Source of the DNA: Ischnura elegans
Lineage: Eukaryota; Arthropoda; Insecta; Odonata; Coenagrionidae
DNA length: 64,000 nt
Direction: 5' to 3'
NCBI RefSeq assembly: GCF_921293095.1
Contig: NC_060251.1
Coordinates: 64,125,585-64,189,584, forward strand
Shown here: one piece after another, positions 22,989-33,115 of the stretch
Layout: each line of letters begins with the position of its first letter
Numbering within the stretch: the first letter of the stretch is position 1
The notes under the pieces: model-generated
Seen by the model: only the letters and a program-made list of their open reading frames with translations
Database searches by the model: none
What the model was told of the DNA's origin: nothing
Position numbers and translations under genes: made by a program

Positions 22989-23282
22989 CGGAGTGTGCAG
23001 CCGACTACTGCTTCCCTCCATCCTGAGACGGTGGTGGTAGGCTGTGGGTGTCTGGGGGTGGTGGTGGGCTGAGAGGGACTGTCGCTGGGTGGAAGGAGAG
23101 CATGGCACACTGCCACAGTGGCTGGTCGGCCCTGGAGTGGACTGGCGACACACTGAAGGACGGGCAGGGGTCAGGAACACGGATGGGGGAGGTTGGGCAG
23201 GTGAAGGAGAGGAGAAGATGCAGGCTTGAGGGTTGAACAGGTTGGCCTTCAGGAGGCTGTAAGTGTCTCCACCATCCACAAC
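22989..23282 (-). CDS. ECT2: Candidate alternative ECT2 exon inside BRCT2 (Pro/Ser-rich, 98 codons)
   Basis: Minus-strand frame from GTCTTCCAG|GTTGTG to CTCCG|GTATTG gives exactly 98 codons, phase 0 at both ends, and so fits between the exons ending CSHV and starting VVDELS. It begins VVDGGDTYSLLKANLFNPQA and then turns rich in Pro, Ser, Thr and His. It opens with VVD, as does the next exon. The stretch is much richer in G and C than its intron, as are the confirmed exons. If the donor is not used, the frame reads on ten residues to a stop (TAA-type end at 22956), which would make a truncated BRCT-only protein. Splicing evidence is absent; it may be a cassette exon, an alternative last exon, or a chance open frame. 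Confidence 0.5.
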
Positions 23283-24239
23283 CTGGAAGACAATTCCCAC
23301 GATGCCTCAGGAAGCATGTTAAGGCATCAACCAAATGCTTGGACCAAAAGGCTCCCAGTCAACTTGCAGGTGCTCTCAAAGCCATTCAAAGGGACTTGTT
23401 TCAGTGAAAACCAGTTAGCAGGTAAAAAATGAGGAGGACCAGGTCCTAGGGCAGCAGACATGCAGCAGTAAAATAACATCTTAACTCAAAAAATCTCGCT
23501 ATATTGGGAAAATATCACCACAAAAATGATAAAAAGTAAGTAGGAATAGGTCACTCCCAGAGGACCTGATACTCCTCAAGATACACATAGCTTTCTGAAG
23601 TTGATAATGTCTTCCACAGTTGCACATGTACATAAAAGGTCATTCATTTTCCAACACATGAGCTTCCCAAATTTATAGATTCAAACCTAACAAGGAGATT
23701 TACATTTCAATTAGTAATAGAGCTTTTTGAACTTGAAATTTTCAACTTGGGTGTCGTTGAGGTAGAACTTGCAAGTTTCGAAACAAGAATGTAATTAGCA
23801 CAGATATTCATCAAGTTTTCAGAATGAAATTACATTAATTGGCCTAATTTTATTCTACCAATGGATCAGTGTAGTTCTTAGTTCCACAAATTCTCGAGGT
23901 TGGAACGGGGATGGGAACTGATGGCAAAAAGTTTGAAATAAAAGTTTTGAAATAAATGGTGGGAAAACCAGGTTGAACCAGGTTCACTAGTTGAAAGTAA
24001 AGGTTTTCCAAAAGAATTCATGAAATTGACATACAGAATGAAGAAATCTAATCCATGGTGGTGTCTACCATTTTATATAATTTCTTGAAATTTGACTTTT
24101 TTAGTGCTGTACTGACAAAATGACACCTGAGGCGTAAGGGGATGTCCATTGATTACAAGAGGTGATTTTGGCTCAGTGAGATATCGTGATATAAGGCTTG
24201 ACTGCCTATCTCTAATCTCATGTGAGATTATTCAAAATA

Positions 24240-25524
24240 CAGTGGAACTTGGTTAGTACGTTCCTCCTTAGTACGTTTTCCTCCTTAGTACGATGATTTC
24301 TCTCGGTCCCGGTACCATCGGAACAAAATACAGGTAAAAGTATTTGGTTAGTACGTTTGAAAAAATTGCGCTTTCCTGGTTAGTACGCTCAATTGCTAGC
24401 CGTGACGCAACCCGCAATCCGTTCTCCAGTATCTTCTTAAGGGTCGTAAAGCTCCGAATTCATGATTTAATTTATTATTACTAGCCATAAAAATTCTTGC
24501 ATTCATTCTACATATCTTTCTTCGACCGTGATTTATCCAAATGCATTTCTCAATTGTTATGATGCGATGAATAATAAAATATGGCCATTTATCAGGAATG
24601 TCTGACAATGCAAAACTGCAGCCAATGAGAAGCCGCAATTTTCCCCACCCCGAGCTCCTCACCTTCTATTGCCTCTGCAGTGCCCACTGCGCACAAATTT
24701 CACGAGTGGGTTGCTATTGCACGATTTATCATGATGAAGAAATGAGTCTTATCCAATTCCCACTTTATCTAAAGCAGTACTGCACGACGTCAATGCTACG
24801 TAGTACGTGCGTATTTGACTACTGTTGCGGGAGCAGACGATTCTCTGGATCTCCACGCGAAGCTTAGCTTAAAAATACTTGATCTCGGCACGAAAGCAGA
24901 CGACATTAGACAAATTTTGAAAGTAAATTTCGACTGTATAATATAAAATATTCTTGTAATTACCTCGTAATCTAATAATCTTGCGTGTTATTATTCGATA
25001 TATCGATCGCTATAACAATCGATATGGCTTTATTCCAGAAGCGCGAATGTGTACGGCTGTTGCCGTAATTTAAGGTTAATATAATTTTGTCCAATTTTTA
25101 TGATGTTTAAAAATAACCTGTTGACATACTCAGGGTTGTTTTTATATTCTCCGAGTATGCAGTGACAAAAAAGAAATGACTTAGCTATACTTGTCCTCTT
25201 TCTATAAATACATATAGGATAAATCACGGGAGAAAGACGCCGTTTTCATGTAATTGTCTTCGTGAAATCTATGAAACATTGTGATTTTTTATTCACATGG
25301 TATTGTTTTTCAATGTAGCGCCCATTTTCTTTATTTTAAAGGTGAAAAGAGTTCAGGAAGGCGATCCTACGAGAACTACCGATAGTAATTGTAATTGTGA
25401 CGACTTTTCCACAGATTGCAATTACCCCGACTGCTATTTTTTACTTTCCTCGTTAGCACGTTTTCCTGGTTAGTACGTTCATTTTTTGCCGTCCCTTAAG
25501 AAACGTACTAAACAGGTTCCACTG
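24240..25524. mobile_element. Tigger-type element, TTAGTACG family, copy 1 (1285 bp)
   Basis: The ends start CAGTGGAACTTGGTTAGTAC and its diverged complement, flanked by TA (24238-24239 and 25525-25526). TTAGTACG recurs several times behind each end. The interior matches the element at 58865-60183 in opposite orientation, including the block CCAATGAGAAGCC and the block with CCACCCCGAGCTCCTCACC. No transposase frame is present. Confidence 0.9.
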
Positions 25525-25639
25525 TATATATTTTCAATTTCAATATGTTAATATGTATATACTTCATTCCATTCGATTGGAAAAAAACAATTTGGGTCAT
25601 TCTTTTTATTTAAGATTAGTTAAGGATTAGTTAAACAAC

Positions 25640-26065
25640 ATTTATTTGTGGAGCCAAGAGTGGGGACTCAAACTTAATCTGAGCAAATGCATGTCGATGC
25701 ATTTTTTGCAGAGTTCATCCAACTATAACCATGTTCATGCTGTGGATGGTATTAACGTAAAGGCAACAGACAAAGTGAAGTACCTAGGAGTTAGGATAAC
25801 CTCAAACCTCTCGTGGGGAACACATATCAGGAATATTTGCGGCGTTGCCTTGAAGAAATTAGGATTCGTCTCCCACTCGTCCGACCGCACCTTGAATATG
25901 CAGCATCCGTATGGGAACCAGTGCAGAAAGACTTAATCGGCGAACTGAATAAAATACAAAGGAAGGCTGCACGATTCGTCAAAAACTGCTATGGGCGTAC
26001 AGATAACGTAACCCAGATGTTAAACAAATTAGGCTGGGAGCCACTTACTAAAGGTTTCGCGGTCC
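25640..26065 (+). mobile_element. LINE reverse-transcriptase 3' fragment with internal deletion
   Basis: One frame reads WSQEWGLKLNLSKC, VKYLGVRITSNLSWGTHI and LKKLGFV. A second frame then reads LVRPHLEYAASVWEP, LNKIQRKAARFVKNCYGR and LNKLGWEPL. This is the order seen at the C-terminal end of Jockey/CR1-type LINE reverse transcriptases. The canonical stretch between the two blocks is gone and the frame shifts there, so the copy is dead. Relatives of its second block occur at 62.8 and 63.1 kb. Confidence 0.9.
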
Positions 26066-26072
26066 ATGTTTG

Positions 26073-26201
26073 TAGATTTATGGCTTTTTTGGGAATATCA
26101 ATTCAGGTCATTTGCCCTGATGAGGTCTCCGGCATAGGAGAAGAAACGTCGGCCATTTTAATAACCTGACGCGGAATATTCCCAGAAAAACCATAAATCT
26201 A
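26073..26201 (+). ncRNA. Type I hammerhead ribozyme-like motif inside a palindromic unit
   Basis: Outer arms 26073-26098 and 26176-26201 are inverted repeats with two mismatches in 26. Inside lies TCAGGT (26103-26108) pairing with ACCTGA (26164-26169), then GCC directly before CTGATGAG (26117-26124). Next come TCTCC and GGAGA with loop GGCATA, then GAAACGTC (26143-26150), directly followed by GGC. Stem I is GCC/GGC plus TCAGGT/ACCTGA, stem II is TCTCC/GGAGA, and stem III is the minimal ACGT. Cleavage would fall after GTC at 26150. Such short-stem-III hammerheads are known from Penelope-like retroelements. The base of stem II is imperfect (GG facing A), so this copy may be slow or dead. Confidence 0.65.
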
Positions 26202-27356
26202 CGTAAGTCCCCGTTAAAATAATTACTAAACCCACTAATACTCACTCATAAGCCAAATTTAAAGTGCCAGCAATAGTTTTAGTAAAAATAGGTTTACCAA
26301 CTTCAGAACTTGTTAAAAATATATGCCACCACAAAATTCACATGAAACTACAGTCAAAGTTTCTTTATTGGTAGTAATAACCCTGATTACATGCCCAGTT
26401 AATAAAAATTGGACATATCACAGTTAGGTATAAATAAGCGTCAGGTGCCAAATTACTGTTAGTGCAAGAAAATTAGTAACATCCTAAGAGTAAGATCTGT
26501 GGAAGTAGTATAACTAGTGGAAATGGTTGGTAGAACTGCAAGGAAAAAGTACATTGAGTGATTGCATTATATACTGGACATTTTAATGAGAATTTTTTGG
26601 ATAACCCATTAGTAAAACGAATTCAGAAATTCAGCTGAGAAATACATTAGTACATTTCCCTATATAAAATATTCTTCATAGAATAAATAACAGAGGATGA
26701 TATTAAACATAGTGATCAAATAAATTTTCTCAAGCTCCTCCCTCCCAAACCCAAAATTGACCTCCCACACTTTACAAGCCACTTTGAACCAAACTCACCC
26801 CCACCACCATTGATTACCCTTTTTGGATGCAAAGTAAATATCAATCATTTATCAACAGTGTTGATAAAAAAATTCAATAACAGAAAAATAAAAAGCAATT
26901 CTATTAGGATCGCTTGCTCAGGGTAAAAGTAAATATGTAACCAGTATTTTATACAGGAAAAAACGTTGAATTTTACATCAAAGTTGTTAAGTTAAACAAA
27001 ATACTTCACAATATCAATCCACCAACTTTGAAACTTGCACTCAGAAAAGATAAAAATATCATCATACGTTGAAGCAAATTTCAGTCTTAAACCTTCTACT
27101 TTCCTAAACCAGAATTTGAAAAAATTGACCAATAAATAATAAAAAGGCAAATTTGGGGCCCAGTAGAAATAAATTTTATGTCGAGGTTGATGAGTGGGTA
27201 ACATACATGTAGACCGATAATGGAGTCCATTGATCCATCTTAACAGCACAAAGGAAACTAAGAAACTCAAGAAAATAAGACCAGACAAGAGTGCTTTTGA
27301 TGGATTCATCTTTCATGCAAGCAAACCAAAGATGGAGTAACATGATTTCAGCTTAC

Positions 27357-27500
27357 CACATGAGAACAGGTAGTGTCTTCAACATCAGTAGGAGTACCGC
27401 CATTCTGGACGAGCACCTCCTCCATATGGCGTTTCTCATCCTCAGCAAAACCAAGGAAACAGACACGAGCCCCATGGAAAGTCTTCAAGCGTAGGCTCAT
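27357..27500 (-). CDS. ECT2: ECT2 exon: first half of BRCT2
   Basis: The exon encodes 48 residues, phase 0 at both ends, from MSLRLKTFHGARVCFLGF to EDTTCSHV. The block ARVCFLGFAEDEKRHMEE corresponds to human CILSFLGFSDEEKTNMEE, the first strand and helix of BRCT2, and TCSHV to human RCTHLV. The acceptor is TTGTTTTAG before ATGAGC and the donor is CATGTG then GTAAGC. An open frame on the plus strand overlapping it is a shadow. Confidence 0.95.
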
Positions 27501-28863
27501 CTAAAACAAAGTACAAATATTCACCTGAACAAAATTTCACCATGATTGACATTAACTAGCCACAAGAAAAGCATTTCACTATGAACTAGCCTGGTTGAAA
27601 TTGCTGGAGAACAGTAATCATGCCTAACAGTATGCAAAAACACTGAGCAGTCAAAGGAGGTTCAAAGCAAGAGAAATTTCATTTATAAATTGTAACAGTA
27701 GATTATGGTGAAACCTGAACTATTGTCACAAGTGATATTTGCTGATAGAACTGAAAAAAAGTCATCTCTAAAATTTCTTAATCTGAATATTAAATATACT
27801 CAAATAGTGATGGGTAAAATCATGAATCCATAGATTTCATTTACTGAAGCCTTAATCCCTAACCTATCTCAATATGTAAGTAGGGAAACCCTTGAAATTG
27901 TGGTTCTACATTTACTACAGCAATTTCAAAAACATACTGCCCTTTGCGTGGCACTTATTTGAGGCTTCGTTTTATCTATAATCCTTTTATATTATGTAAA
28001 CATTTTCATTTCCTGGTTTTAGTAAGGATTATATTTTCAACAAACTCAGCTTTCGTTAAATAAAGGAATGAACAGCTTGTCCAGCAAAGGAAAGCACTTT
28101 CATTGGCCATAAATGCATGTGAGATTACTTCATTGATGTCCTTTGACATTTCTGACCAATAAATAGGATGTACTGAGACCGAATGACCAGATTGACAAAA
28201 TTCTGGTAAGACAAAGGTACAAGAAGCAGGTGAAGCATTACCAGACTTATCCGGGAACAGATGTAAACATTGACCACAACCTAGTGGCGATGGAAAGACA
28301 CCTGAGATACAAGAAGGTGAGAGGAATAAAATGAGAAAACAGACGAATCACAAACATAGGGAAGGAAGTGCAAGGATGCAAGAAATGAAAATGCAGAAAG
28401 ACTCCACATGAGTTTCAGGAATAAAGTCATCCAGTAGTCAAAAAAGGCCAAAGAGCTACTGCAAAAACACTCACAAAAACATGATGAAGGGGAACAGAAA
28501 CAACATACAGCCTCGTCAAGAGACAATTTTAAGACAGAAAACCAAGATGTATAAACATTAGAGATTCCTCAGGAAATCTCTTGATGGATGATAGAGACAT
28601 CAACAATAGGTGAAAACAGTTCGTAGAAGAACTCAAATACTACGATAATGGATCAAAGGCCATAGGCCAAATAATGAAACACAGCAGTTATACGGGAAAC
28701 ATAATTTAAGCAAAAATTTGATGCAAAATTCCCTAGAAGACCAAGATACAAGTACCTAGGACAGATCAAGAAGACTATGGAGAAAAGCCTCAGGGAGGTA
28801 AAATAACAACCTTGGGTACGGGGAAATGGAAAGCTGCAGTATACAAATCTTAGGATTAATATA

Positions 28864-29555
28864 CAGTACACTGCTGATTATCCAGGCTAATGATGGGGAG
28901 AGACGGCACGAATAATCAGAAAACACGGATAATCCAAACTTTCACTTGAATGTCTTGTAATGTTAATAATTTATATAAGACAAACGATATATTATTATTT
29001 ATGCAGTTATTCTGCTATTTTAGAGTGCTTCCTGGACTCATTGAGAGCTTTCTTCGCCAATTCGGGATCTTTTTAGCAGCGATAACATGGTTGTACTTGC
29101 ATTAATAATGCTCCATGTAAGGCCTGGTTTCGAAAACCACACTTCCATGGCTGTGTGATCACGGATACAGTAAAGTGGTTTGCACGAATGCTTCAAAACC
29201 ACTGCTGTACGTCAGATTACACTGTCAGGCACCATGCCACGTAGTCGCATCTCGCACAAGTTTCCCGGGTTGTAACTGCTGCGAGACATGTATCTGTGAT
29301 CACGGAGCAGGGTCACGCACTAGGAGGCTTGGAAAACGGGAATATAATGCTCCCGTGAATGCAACTAGCATGTGATCGCTTCCGTTTTACGAAGGGGATT
29401 CTAACAGAAATAATAAGCCCCATGTATCCTAGCATTAATGCCGTCTGATTTTATGTTTTTATAAAGATCGCAGAAAATATTGAGCAAGAGTGAAAATCAT
29501 GCACAGATAATCTGCAACACGGATATATCGCAGCCGGATAATTGGGAGTCTGCTG
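28864..29555 (+). mobile_element. Tigger-type MITE, GATTATCC family, copy 1 (692 bp)
   Basis: The left end is CAGTACACTGCTGATTATCC and the right end, reversed, is CAGCAGACTCCCAATTATCC, flanked by TA (28862-28863 and 29556-29557). The body matches the element at 51104-51785 in the same orientation, including GATGGGGAGAGA, CCATGTAAGGCCTGG and GTGATCACGGATACAG. There is no transposase. Confidence 0.88.
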
Positions 29556-30223
29556 TACTAGGGGTGTGCATAATCCTTTTTATTTTTAACATGGTACGAG
29601 GCTCCAAATTAGATTCTTTGGAGCCATTTCAGAGTCAAGGAAAAGTTATGATTTTTCACAGAGGAAAATTTCATTAAAAAAAATGTATTTGCCAACAGGA
29701 AAGAATCCTTTTTGCTTTCAGCAACATCAATTTATCCTATTTTCCAGAAAAGGTAAAAACTTATTAATGACAGACATTTACCATTACATAAGCAAAAACC
29801 AAATCACTTTTTTATTTTCCACTGAAATCCCCACTTGAGACTGGCGTGCCATTCTGCAGGGATTAACAACATCACATTAAAATCAAATATCAAAAATGTG
29901 GGGGTTGTGAGCCCAAATAAGGGATTAAGTTTCATGTACATGCTCTAAATTTTTGCATATTCCACACAAAATTTGACCACATTATAATAAAAGATACAAG
30001 TTAAAATATAATTCAATGTAAAAACTTATGTGATTTAAAAAAGGAATGAAAAATTAAGACACCTACATTTCTACAATTCATCCTGAAGAAATTGATAAAG
30101 TAACCTACACCACCTCGTTAAAATTAACCCTATGCAACTGCATTAAAATACATATTTCAACTCATGTGTACAGATCACAGGCCTCTAACATCTTGTCCAT
30201 GTTTCCACGGACTCCATTAAATA

Positions 30224-30392
30224 CCGTATTTCTCCGAATATAGTCCCACTCTGAATATAGTCCCCCCCTAATTTTGATGCTTCAGTTTTGAGAAAAATAA
30301 AAAAAAAATGCATAGGAATATAGTCTCCCCTTAACTTTTAACATGAGCATTTTCGGAAAAAACTGGGGACTATATTCAGACAAATATGGTGT
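30224..30392. mobile_element. Short TIR MITE with GAATATAGTCC ends (about 170 bp)
   Basis: The left end reads CCGTATTTCTCCGAATATAG and the right end, reversed, CACCATATTTGTCTGAATAT. Both are followed by AGTCCC and sit next to TA. GAATATAGTC recurs inside. The two TIRs differ by a 2-base length change near the tip, so the exact ends are uncertain. Confidence 0.65.
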
Positions 30393-30506
30393 ATATTTCT
30401 GTAGGACTGCAAAATCAAGAATGATATTCAAGTATCTACAGTCAATTTAAAATTCCATCCCTGAGATTTCATTAGATAAACAAAGATACATGCTGAAGTG
30501 TCATAC

Positions 30507-30716
30507 CATATCATCATGGTCAGCTAGAAGTCCAGGTTCAATCCGCCGCTCCCAGCAGTGGTGGACCCATGCTTCAGACATTATTGGGACCCGAAATGTA
30601 AGTGCATACTGGTACTTGTCTCCTCCACAACAATTGGCTATCAAGTGGGTCACTTTAGAGCCAAGATCCTTTCGTATACTACCACCCATGTGGTGAATTA
30701 AGGATATTAATTTTGA
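30507..30716 (-). CDS. ECT2: ECT2 exon: BRCT1
   Basis: The exon encodes 70 residues, phase 0 at both ends, from SKLISLIHHMGGSIRKDL to PGLLADHDDM. The block IHHMGGSIRKD with KVTHLIANC matches human VHHMGGVIRKD and KVTHLVANC, and PIMSEAWVHHCWERR matches PIMKPEWIYKAWERR, with the BRCT hallmark Trp. The acceptor is ATTTCAG before TCAAAA and the donor is GATATG then GTATGA. Confidence 0.96.
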
Positions 30717-32848
30717 CTGAAATGAGATATCAACAAGTATTTTTAACTACATATCTCACAGAACTTTTCAAAACATTCACAGACATCAACGGAGGTTGCA
30801 TAACTCAATCATCAAGAACATATGTATACTAACATACCTTAAGTACCTTTATGAGGTTCAGGCTACCATTCCAGAACAATGATTTTCTAGCCATGAACCT
30901 AATGCATTAACGTAATTGTTCAACTTCAAAAAATCTAACTTGAATTAAAATTTTACGATTTCCCCTATAAAGGGTAGCATCAAGAGAAGACTGGAGGCAT
31001 GTTCACTAAAATTATGAGCGGGACAGTATGCATGTCAACCACACCAGCAGAAAATTTAACGTTTTGTGTATAAGAATATAATAATAATAATATTTACTTA
31101 ATTAAAAAAATCCAAGTCACAATTTCCTAACCTCCTTATCAAAACAGATGTATAACATAAATTTTAAAATTCCCTAGATTATGGTTTAATATTGGATGTT
31201 TTGGAGAGCTTGAAAAAATTTAATTTTCCTCTCATTTTTACCTTGTTAAGTGACCAGATGAAATTCAATGCCCTTTCTTCATGACTATTTTTAAATCAGT
31301 TTTTCTCAAATAACCCATCCCTCTGAGGCCACCTCTAACATTTATTCCTTCCCCTCTTCACTATACAATTACTCAAACATCCTTTCCCACCTCATCCACA
31401 CTGTAGTGGCATGCATTGGGGGTAAGTAAGGTAAGCTGCACCTGCACAGTCTTCGCCCAGGCAGCAATTCTTATTGGAGTTTATAGTCTCACAGAACATG
31501 TGAAGGTACACAGATGCCAGTTTTCTATAAGTCATTTGGGTCATTGAGAGTACTGAGTGAGCTAGGTGAATCTCCAAGGGCCCCGATTGAAATTTTTTGC
31601 CCTCAATCGGAGGGAACAGCAGCTTCTTGGGCTAGTTCCAAAACACTACATAGTTGAGCACCCACCATAGCAAGTCGTAAAAAAACAGAGCAGTAGCGAT
31701 TCTACAAAGCTAAGAGCTTAAGATTTTTAGTTCAAGCTACAGCTGTCACAAAATGAAAAGTAGAAATTAAACTATAATAAGAAGTATCATTTAAAAATCT
31801 ACATGAGCATAATTATGACAATGGATTGCCATTGATTTTACAAAGGAAATTAATACTGAAGCACACAGTCTTTAAATCTCAAAATAATTTTCTAGGAAAA
31901 TGCTGAGATAAATGTGTTAGCATAAGAAATCCAATCGTGAGTGCTACCTCAAATTTAATGCACAATGTCACACTTAGCTGAATATTCTACTCTTGGAAAA
32001 CGGTTTTGTTCTCCATATATTCACTTTCCCTCTGATTGAGTGATAAGGATAAAACTTAAACATCTATCCAATACAAGTCTAGCTTGAGAGATCTAGGGAG
32101 GTATCACTTCTTTCATAATTTTCAATAGTAATAATAATAAATCGACTTTATTGGGCGAGATTGAGACTAGAAAGACCCATCTTCCATGTAACCCCCTAAT
32201 AGTATGAAAATTCCTAGTTTTGAATTTTATGCCCATACCATTACCCATGATTCGATGGTCTTCATTCAAACAAACATAAAAAATCAACTGCGAATGGTAG
32301 GATGTACATCTATTGACAGTAATAGCTACCTGATGGGCTCCAGCTGAGCTGAGGCTCATCATTACGTCGTGCCACAGCCTCATTGCATATTTCCACCACC
32401 CAATTCTATTGTACACTTCTGTTTCAAAAAATTTTCTCCCCAGAATCAAAAATTTTCCAGGAGACCTGAGTTGATGCTGATGTGACAAAGTAGCCAAGTC
32501 CCATCCCCTGAAGGGCCATAAACATTTGCCAAATAAAGGCCCTGTGCAAGTAAGCAAAGGGCACAAGAGGCTTGAAACTACCCCCTAACTATTTACGAAG
32601 AATGCTAATGTTTGAGTGAAACACTAGAAGTTAACGAAGTTTCACTAAGAAGCAACATTCCAAAATAACCATAAAGTATCCACCTGTTAAGTGTAAGAGC
32701 TCATGAATATCAACTGTTTAAGTAATTTAATACAAAAATTTCACTCTCCATAAATTCCTGGAATTTTACTGAGTCTACAATCTAAATCTGTCAGGTTACA
32801 AAGTACTTGCAGCAGGAACAGTGAAAATTAAATAAACTTATTACTCAC
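30717..32848. other. ECT2 intron with an unexplained 157-codon open frame
   Basis: The intron is AT-rich with no closed transposon. A minus-strand frame at 32093-32566 is open for 157 codons, long for DNA of this composition, but it has no recognisable motif, starts from a non-conserved region and ends in a Leu run. I treat it as chance or a worn repeat. Confidence 0.6.
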
Positions 32849-33115
32849 TAAGTCCTCTTTTCTCCGAAAACCAGTGAAGCAGATCACAAGTCCACACATA
32901 GATTGACAATACAATGGACGGGTGTTATCTAGCAGGCCTTCACGTTTCATTGCATACTCCTTTAAGGCTGTTGGTCCCAAAATCTTTTGAGTTCCCCGGT
33001 GAATCTTTTCATAAACTGGTCCATTAAATTCTTCCAAAATGTAAAATGTTTCAAAGGCATCATCCTTCAAGTATTCTAGTCCAGTCTCAGAAAACACAAC
33101 TGGAACGCCAAATGA
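32849..33115 (-). CDS. ECT2: ECT2 exon: BRCT0 and start of BRCT1
   Basis: The exon encodes 89 residues, phase 0 at both ends, from SFGVPVVFSETGLEYL to CFTGFRRKEDL. SFGVPVVFSETG matches the GLPVV block of the human N-terminal BRCT, FETFYILEEFNGPVYEKI matches the FEN-VFVVTDF-type block, and TRPLYCQSMCGLVICFTGF matches human RPLYCTSMMNLVLCFTGF almost exactly. The last block is the first strand of BRCT1. The acceptor is TTAATTTTCAG before TCATTT and the donor is GACTTA then GTGAGT. Confidence 0.96.

Larger units (their letters stand above)
23283..27356. other. ECT2 intron with Tigger-type MITE, LINE fragment and hammerhead unit
   Basis: The elements are listed separately (24240-25524, 25640-26065, 26073-26201). 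The remainder, 23283-24239 and 26202-27356, is AT-rich and shows no recognised feature. Confidence 0.8.
27501..30506. other. ECT2 intron with two TA-flanked MITEs
   Basis: It contains the elements at 28864-29555 and 30224-30392. The rest has no coding signal. Short purine-rich open frames between 28.2 and 28.9 kb on the minus strand are low complexity. Confidence 0.8.

Noticed and set aside
23044..23236. Plus-strand frames rich in Gly, Trp and Arg
   Set aside because: They are complements of the Pro/Ser-rich optional ECT2 exon; their composition follows from that.
25030..25227. 65-codon frame shared with the frame at 59161-59427
   Set aside because: Both lie in the same place of the TTAGTACG-family MITE and are disrupted differently, so they are repeat sequence, not a gene.
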